This document shows, one piece after another, positions 6,322 through 9,750 of a stretch of DNA of 9,750 nucleotides. The notes under the pieces are model-generated. The model saw only the letters and a program-made list of their open reading frames with translations, was not told the DNA's origin and did not search any database. Position numbers and translations under genes: made by a program. Source of the stretch: an uncultured Clostridia bacterium (lineage in GTDB: Bacteria > Bacillota > Clostridia > Christensenellales > Aristaeellaceae). The stretch lies in NCBI GenBank assembly GCA_937894675.1, contig CALCQO010000044.1:1-9750 (forward strand). The letters run 5' to 3'. The stretch's first letter is position 1; each line of letters begins with the position of its first letter.

Positions 6322-6855
6322 ATCCTGTCTGTCTCCGTAGTTCCAACCAGGCCGCTGCATGTTGAAGGGGTCGTACCCTACCGGGTTCTTGCCCGTTCCC
6401 GGAACCGCGCCCTGTTCCTTGCGTTTTTTCCTCAGGCTTATGTGGGCAATCAGGCTCAAACCAGCGCCCAGGAACAGCAGCACCAGGGGCAGCAGCTTTA
6501 ACAGCTGCCAGAAGGTAGGCGCCAGCAGGGCGGAAAAACCTACAGAGAATACGGCGAAGGCGACGCTCAGCAGCATGGTCAGCACCCAGACAAGGGGTTT
6601 CCTGCGCCCCAGCATGGCCGTCAAGCCAAGAAGCACGCACAGCGCCAGGTACCCGGGAATTTCCAGTATCTTCCAGTCGATGTAAGTCACAGCGCGCTCG
6701 AAGGGGATTTTTTCCCCGATCCACATGCGGAAAAACATGCCCAGCGGCCGGATCATGGCGTCAACGCGGATGTACAGTTCATAGGCTGCCCAGCCAATCA
6801 TCAGCAAGGCACCCCAGAACAACAGTTTCTTTCCGGTTTCCCGCACCGCCAGCAT
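6313..6855 (-). CDS. Small membrane protein of unknown function, four predicted helices
   Basis: A 180-residue protein I do not recognise. Hydrophobic segments lie at about 11-29 (LLFWGALLMIGWAAYELYI), 66-82, 88-111 and 118-139. The segments between them are short and partly basic (GRRKP at 83-87), and a charged tail at 141-180 begins LRKKRKEQ and ends DRQDKK. The positive-inside rule puts the tail in the cytoplasm. The tail contains a Gly/Pro/Asn/aromatic stretch (YDPFNMQRPGWNYG, 161-174) that may be a short linear motif. The start is supported by AAGGGAGGG 5 bases upstream on the minus strand and by a consensus promoter beyond it. No enzyme or transporter signature is visible. Convergent with the radical SAM gene and downstream of htrA, but transcribed from its own promoter. 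Confidence 0.8.
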   Translation of the reverse strand: MLAVRETGKKLLFWGALLMIGWAAYELYIRVDAMIRPLGMFFRMWIGEKIPFERAVTYIDWKILEIPGYLALCVLLGLTAMLGRRKPLVWVLTMLLSVAFAVFSVGFSALLAPTFWQLLKLLPLVLLFLGAGLSLIAHISLRKKRKEQGAVPGTGKNPVGYDPFNMQRPGWNYGDRQDKK

Positions 6856-6887
6856 GCAGACCCTCCCTTTATCACTTTGTTGAAATC

Positions 6888-6916
6888 AGTGTACGAAGAA
6901 CCCGCTGGGTTGTCAA
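6888..6916 (-). promoter_or_regulatory. Promoter of the four-helix membrane protein gene
   Basis: Read on the minus strand, a perfect -35 box TTGACA (plus-strand 6911-6916) is followed by a 17-base spacer and TACACT (6888-6893). Transcription would start near 6881, giving a leader of about 25 bases before the ATG at 6855. Confidence 0.8.
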
Positions 6917-6926
6917 TATCCAGGGG

Positions 6927-6960
6927 CGGTAAAATGCCCCGGCTCAGTCCGGGGCATCAG
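6927..6960. repeat. 34-base direct repeat, copy A (hairpin)
   Basis: This segment matches 7119-7152 at 28 of 34 positions by hand alignment, including the last 12 bases (CCGGGGCATCAG) without a mismatch. It contains a 9-bp stem, ATGCCCCGG (6934-6942) paired with CCGGGGCAT (6949-6957), around a 6-base loop. It flanks the structured core at 6961-7118. Confidence 0.8.
6931..6957 (-). terminator. Terminator read on the minus strand (htrA direction)
   Basis: On the minus strand the stem ATGCCCCGG/CCGGGGCAT with loop ACTGAG runs directly into TTTA. This is the only hairpin downstream of htrA with a T tract in the right direction, yet it lies about 200 bases after the htrA stop codon. Its last bases are close to the promoter of the next minus-strand gene. 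The T tract is short, so efficiency may be partial. Confidence 0.65.
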
Positions 6961-7118
6961 CGTGTCGAAAAAGCCGGCAACCGCATGTTTCGATACCGAA
7001 ACATGCTTGCGTTTACTTCATCTGCCAGAATCGGTCACTTACGAACCATGTAAGCTTCCTCTTCTGGCAGATTCGTTCCTAGCCCCGCAGACTTTTTGGA
7101 CACGCCGCACCTCTTTGA
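6961..7118. other. Structured non-coding core: nested inverted repeats (MITE-like or RNA)
   Basis: No credible gene lies here. An outer imperfect inverted repeat joins CGTGTCgAAAAAG (6961-6973) to CTTTTTgGACACG (7092-7104), with one G opposite G. Inside are two further structures. The first is a perfect 10-bp stem, GCATGTTTCG (6983-6992) with CGAAACATGC (6997-7006) around ATAC, extended by GCAA/TTGC across a 2-base bulge. The second is an 11-bp stem, ATCTGCCAGAA (7020-7030) with TTCTGGCAGAT (7062-7072), whose interior holds a 5-bp hairpin, CTTAC (7038-7042) with GTAAG (7050-7054). Together these could fold as a multi-branch RNA on either strand, or as a small mobile palindromic element. On the minus strand it would be part of the htrA 3' untranslated region. 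I do not recognise it as a named RNA family. Confidence 0.65.
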
Positions 7119-7152
7119 CGGTCTGATGGCCCGGCACAGGCCGGGGCATCAG
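7119..7152. repeat. 34-base direct repeat, copy B (hairpin)
   Basis: Second copy of the repeat at 6927-6960. Here the hairpin is longer: TGATGgCCCGGC (7124-7135) pairs with GCCGGGgCATCA (7140-7151) around ACAG, with one mismatch. It begins 6 bases after the htrA stop codon on the minus strand. In that direction no T tract follows, so it is not a normal terminator; on the plus strand it is followed by GGGTTTTTA. Confidence 0.8.
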
Positions 7153-7157
7153 GGTTT

Positions 7158-8414
7158 TTACATTTTCACATCATCCAGCAGGCGCAGGGTCACTTCCAGA
7201 TCCACATACTCGCTTTCCCCGATGGTGTTCAGGCTCGCCGGGTCTTCCGTTTTTTCTACCCGGAATACCTTCACTTTCAGCACATCGCCTTCCTTGTACT
7301 GGCCGATGACTTCAATCAGGTGGGTGGAATTGTTGATGACTTTGCCGTCCACTTCCACAATGATGTCGCCCTTCTTCACGCCGCCGATTTCAGCAGGGGA
7401 GCCGCTTTCAACGTTTACCACATAGGCGCCGTTGGGCAGGGTGCCGTCCAGCTTTTCCGCTTCGCCGCCAACCAGGGTGCGGATGGTGACGCCCAGACGG
7501 GGCCGGGGCGCGTTCTGCTCTTCTTCCTTGGCCTGCACGGCGTTGGCGTCATAGCTTTCCAGCACGTTCTGCAAGAGGGGCTTGGCTACGTTGATGGGGA
7601 TGCACATGCCGATGTTGTCGATGCTGGCCCGCCCAGTGAGGGAGCCGAAGATGGAAGAGCCGCCGCTGTTGTCATACTTGCGCGCGGGGATACCCTGCAA
7701 CTGGCCCAGTGTGTTGAACATGCCGCCGCCGGAGTTGCCCTGGTTAATGGCGGCGTCCACCTGGATCATCTGGTTCTTCACCGTGGCATACCGGCCGTAG
7801 CGGTCGGATACCCTGTCCTGCACCTCGCGGCCCAGGGCGGATACATAGCCGACGGTTACCGTGCGCTCAAAATCCTCGCCCAGGGGGTTGCCGATGACGA
7901 TGGCATACTCGCCCACCTGCAATTGATCGCTGTCGCCCAGGGATACGGCGGGCAGTTCCAGCCCGGGAGCTAGCAGGACGGCTATGTCCAGGGAAGAATC
8001 GCTGGCGACAACCTCCGCTGCCACTTCATTGCCCTCATAGGTAACGGTAACCCGGTTGGCGTCCTCCACCACATGCTGGTTGGTCAGGATGTGGCCGTAC
8101 TTGCTGACCACCACGCCCGAACCCGTGCCGAACAGACGTTCGCTGCCTTCGCTGGGGGTGTTGAAATAACCGTACCCATAGCCGTAAAAATCGCTGCTTC
8201 TGCGCTGATAGTTGTTAACGCCTACCACGCTCTTGGAAGCGGAATTGGCCACCTCGATAATGGGGCTGGTTACTTTGGAGGCGTCCGTTGTCGTCTCAAC
8301 AATGCTGGAAACTTCCTCCTTTGTCAGGCTGGCGCTGGCCAGCGCGCCAATGCCGATACCCACGGCCATCACCAGGGTAAGGGCTAAGGCGATCAGGGAC
8401 ATTCTTTTTTTCAT
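7158..8414 (-). CDS. HtrA/DegP-like serine protease with PDZ domain, membrane-anchored
   Basis: A 418-residue trypsin-like protease of the HtrA family, involved in quality control of misfolded envelope proteins. A membrane anchor or uncleaved signal lies at about 5-28. A Tyr/Gly-rich linker (DFYGYGYGYF, 75-84) precedes the protease domain. The catalytic triad is His114 (TNQHVV), Asp143 (SLDIAVL) and Ser228 (GNSGG). The usual proline after GNSGG is replaced (GNSGGGM). A short loop, SGGSSIFGSLTGRAS, interrupts the region before MCIPIN (270-275). A PDZ domain covers about 305-412 (RLGVTI, then GAYVVNVESGSPAEIGGVKKGD and IIVEVDGKVI). The start has AAAGGA 10 bases upstream on the minus strand. It is transcribed away from the sugar transporter gene; the 267 bases between them hold both promoters. 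Family assignment is firm; substrates are unknown. The gene symbol is left blank because Bacillota often have several paralogues. Confidence 0.93.
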   Translation of the reverse strand: MKKRMSLIALALTLVMAVGIGIGALASASLTKEEVSSIVETTTDASKVTSPIIEVANSASKSVVGVNNYQRRSSDFYGYGYGYFNTPSEGSERLFGTGSGVVVSKYGHILTNQHVVEDANRVTVTYEGNEVAAEVVASDSSLDIAVLLAPGLELPAVSLGDSDQLQVGEYAIVIGNPLGEDFERTVTVGYVSALGREVQDRVSDRYGRYATVKNQMIQVDAAINQGNSGGGMFNTLGQLQGIPARKYDNSGGSSIFGSLTGRASIDNIGMCIPINVAKPLLQNVLESYDANAVQAKEEEQNAPRPRLGVTIRTLVGGEAEKLDGTLPNGAYVVNVESGSPAEIGGVKKGDIIVEVDGKVINNSTHLIEVIGQYKEGDVLKVKVFRVEKTEDPASLNTIGESEYVDLEVTLRLLDDVKM

Positions 8415-8472
8415 TCTTCATCTATCCTTTCTGCCATACGGCAAGGAAATGCACATCTGTGCTTACCTTGCT

Positions 8473-8478
8473 ATCATA
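8473..8478 (-). promoter_or_regulatory. Possible -10 box for htrA
   Basis: On the minus strand TATGAT lies about 60 bases upstream of the htrA ATG, inside an 11-base near-palindrome GCTATgATAGC. No good -35 box lies 17 bases further upstream (AATCTT at 8496-8501; TTCAAT is at a 20-base spacing), so the call is weak. An alternative sigma factor or an activator is possible for a stress gene. Confidence 0.35.
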
Positions 8479-8601
8479 GCATCGCTTTTTGTCGGAAGAT
8501 TGAACAGGATATGAATTATTTTTCCTATTGGGGCTATACCTCGCCGGCACGATTTTCAAAATGTATACTTGTTTAGTAATATGCAATTTCTTGCCTTGTC
8601 C

Positions 8602-8630
8602 TTGCTATTCAAACCGGGATGGCATATAAT
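8602..8630 (+). promoter_or_regulatory. Promoter of the sugar ABC transporter ATPase gene
   Basis: A -35 box TTGCTA (8602-8607), a 17-base spacer and a perfect -10 box TATAAT (8625-8630). Transcription would start near 8637, giving a leader of about 45 bases before the ATG at 8682. The upstream in-frame ATG at 8619 lies inside this promoter and so is not the start. Confidence 0.8.
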
Positions 8631-8681
8631 ATCTGTAATCAACCACATAATTGGGTCCAATGTTGGATAAGGCAGGTACTT

Positions 8682-9746
8682 ATGTCAGAAAAGGGACAGA
8701 CCATTGTACGGATGAAGGGCATCAGCAAGGCCTTTCCCGGCGTCAAAGCGCTGGATCAGGTGGATTTTGATTTGCGCTCCGGCGAGGTGCTGGCACTTTT
8801 AGGGGAGAATGGCGCGGGGAAATCTACCTTAATGAAGATTCTCAGCGGCGTCTACCAGCGCGATGAGGGCAAGCTTGAAATCTTCAGCCAGGATGTGGAA
8901 GTGGGCATGGGCCCCCGCAGGGCGCAGGAACTGGGCGTCGCCATCATTCATCAGGAATTAAACATGTGCCGGCACCTGACGGTGGCGGAGAATATCTTTT
9001 TAGGCCGGGAAATATGCGATAAAGCGGGCCGCCTGAACACCCGGGAGATGAACAGGCAGGCCGCCGAGGTGCTGGCCAGCATGAATGTGGATATCGACCC
9101 CACCACCATTGTGGGTTCCCTGTCCATCTCTAAGCAGCAGATGGTGGAAATCGCCAAAGCTCTGTCCACCCACGCGCGGGTGCTGATTATGGACGAGCCC
9201 ACCAGTTCCCTCACCGGGCGCGAGATTGAGGACTTGTTCACCATCATCCGCCAGCTGCAGGATGAAGGCCGGGGCATCGTGTACATCAGCCACAGGCTGG
9301 AAGAACTGCATCACATCGTCGACCGTGTCACCATTTTGCGGGACGGTCAGTTTATCACCACCCTGGATTTTGACAAAACCACCCTGCCGGAAATCATCAG
9401 CTACATGGTGGGCCGGGACATCAAGGAGAAATACCCCCGGATTGAAACCCCCAAGGGTAAAAAAGTGTTTGAGGTTAAGAACCTCCACGCGGGACGCCTG
9501 GTGCGGGACATTTCCTTTTCCGCCTACGAGGGCGAAATCATCGGCATCGCGGGGCTGGTCGGCGCGGGGCGCACCGAGACCACCCGGGCCATCTTTGGCG
9601 CGGATCCCAAGGAAAGCGGCCAGTTTTTCCTGGACGGTAAGGAAATCTTTATTAACAAGCCCATGGACGCCATCCGCCAGGGGGTGGTGCTGGCACTGAC
9701 CTGCCCCCCGATCCTTGTGCCAGTTTCAGAGTTAGTTGAGATATAA
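8682..9746 (+). CDS. RbsA/MglA-type sugar ABC transporter ATPase, C-terminally disrupted
   Basis: A tandem-domain ATPase that powers import of a monosaccharide, nucleoside or related substrate; the substrate is not readable. The frame gives 354 residues against about 500 for the family. The first nucleotide-binding domain has Walker A GENGAGKST (41-49), Q-loop Q91 (IIHQELNM), signature LSISKQQMVEIAKAL (147-161), Walker B VLIMDEP (167-173) and H-loop H204 (YISHRLEE). The second domain starts near 262, with the degenerate Walker A GLVGAGRTETTRAIFGA (291-307) usual in this family. Identity to the family ends after IRQGVVL (331-337), where VPEDRK-like residues are expected; instead ALTCPPILVPVSELVEI and a stop follow. 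The start at 8682 follows the Shine-Dalgarno-like AAGGCAGGT and sits downstream of the promoter. The missing end would leave a protein lacking most of the second domain, probably non-functional. No permease or binding-protein gene is in view. Confidence 0.85.
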   Translation: MSEKGQTIVRMKGISKAFPGVKALDQVDFDLRSGEVLALLGENGAGKSTLMKILSGVYQRDEGKLEIFSQDVEVGMGPRRAQELGVAIIHQELNMCRHLTVAENIFLGREICDKAGRLNTREMNRQAAEVLASMNVDIDPTTIVGSLSISKQQMVEIAKALSTHARVLIMDEPTSSLTGREIEDLFTIIRQLQDEGRGIVYISHRLEELHHIVDRVTILRDGQFITTLDFDKTTLPEIISYMVGRDIKEKYPRIETPKGKKVFEVKNLHAGRLVRDISFSAYEGEIIGIAGLVGAGRTETTRAIFGADPKESGQFFLDGKEIFINKPMDAIRQGVVLALTCPPILVPVSELVEI

Positions 9747-9750
9747 TCAA
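9697..9750. mobile_element. Possible insertion sequence end (IS3-family-like) in the ATPase gene
   Basis: From 9697 the sequence no longer fits the ATPase. It begins TGACCTGCCCCCCGATCC, and TG followed by a CTGCCCC-like stretch resembles the terminal repeats of several IS3-family elements. A TATAAT at 9742-9747 could be the -10 box of a transposase promoter inside the element end. Only 54 bases are visible and no transposase, opposite terminal repeat or target duplication can be seen. A contig-edge chimera is the alternative. The family name is from resemblance only. Confidence 0.35.

Noticed and set aside
6910..6935. TTGTCA and TAAAAT as a plus-strand promoter for the structured element
   Set aside because: The spacing is 14 bases, too short for sigma-A, and the resulting start would lie inside the first hairpin.
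6927..7152. CRISPR array
   Set aside because: There are only two imperfect copies, separated by 158 bases of structured sequence, and no cas gene is present.
7119..7160. Hairpin 7124-7151 with GGGTTTTTA as a terminator for a plus-strand gene
   Set aside because: There is no plus-strand gene upstream and no good plus-strand promoter nearby. The hairpin is better explained as one copy of the repeat.
7320..7973. Plus-strand open frame opposite htrA
   Set aside because: It is a shadow of the HtrA gene: no start signals, and composition typical of an antisense frame.
8619..8681. In-frame ATG at 8619 as the start of the sugar ATPase
   Set aside because: The codon lies between the -35 and -10 boxes of a good promoter, and the extra 21 residues are unlike the family N-terminus.

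Overview
The window looks like a piece of a GC-rich Bacillota genome, most likely an uncultured Clostridia-type gut anaerobe. This rests on Gram-positive style Shine-Dalgarno sites (AAGGAGG, GGAGGG), compact intrinsic terminators with T tracts, sigma-A type promoters, a B12-binding/radical SAM protein with an apparent DUF4080-type C-terminal half, and a membrane-anchored HtrA. It is ordinary chromosome with housekeeping and envelope genes, mostly single-gene transcription units. No CRISPR array, tRNA or rRNA was seen.

Layout from left to right: the C-terminal part of an NCS2-type uracil/xanthine permease (+, cut by the left edge) and its terminator; a promoter and a secreted beta-lactamase-family serine hydrolase (+); a promoter abutted by a palindrome, then a large cell-surface protein with four Ig-like/CARDB-like repeats, one membrane segment and an acidic cytoplasmic tail (+); a terminator; a promoter and leader for ribosomal protein L19, rplS (+, GTG start); a perfect palindromic terminator only 12 bases before a B12-binding radical SAM protein (+); a shared bidirectional terminator; a small four-helix membrane protein of unknown function (-); a structured non-coding element; an HtrA/DegP-like serine protease with a PDZ domain (-); a divergent promoter region; and the N-terminal two thirds of an RbsA/MglA-type sugar ABC transporter ATPase (+).

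Three envelope proteins (the serine hydrolase, the repeat protein and HtrA) act outside the membrane, and two transporters sit at the edges. I see no single pathway linking the genes; most have their own promoter and terminator.

The most unusual part is positions 6927-7152, between htrA and the next minus-strand gene. Two 34-base direct repeats (28 of 34 identical), each a GC-rich hairpin, flank a core of about 158 bases that holds nested inverted repeats: a 13-bp imperfect closing stem, a hairpin with a perfect 10-bp stem, and an 11-bp stem closing an inner 5-bp hairpin. On the minus strand, removing one repeat plus the core would leave a normal terminator just after the htrA stop codon. The element may therefore be a MITE-like insertion in a terminator, or a structured 3'-UTR/small RNA.

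Both ends of the window look abnormal. The sugar ATPase departs from its family after the VVL motif near 9695 and stops early, in sequence resembling the end of an IS3-family element. The first 30-odd bases before the permease encode a hydrophilic run where a membrane helix is expected. These may be real insertions or contig-edge artefacts.
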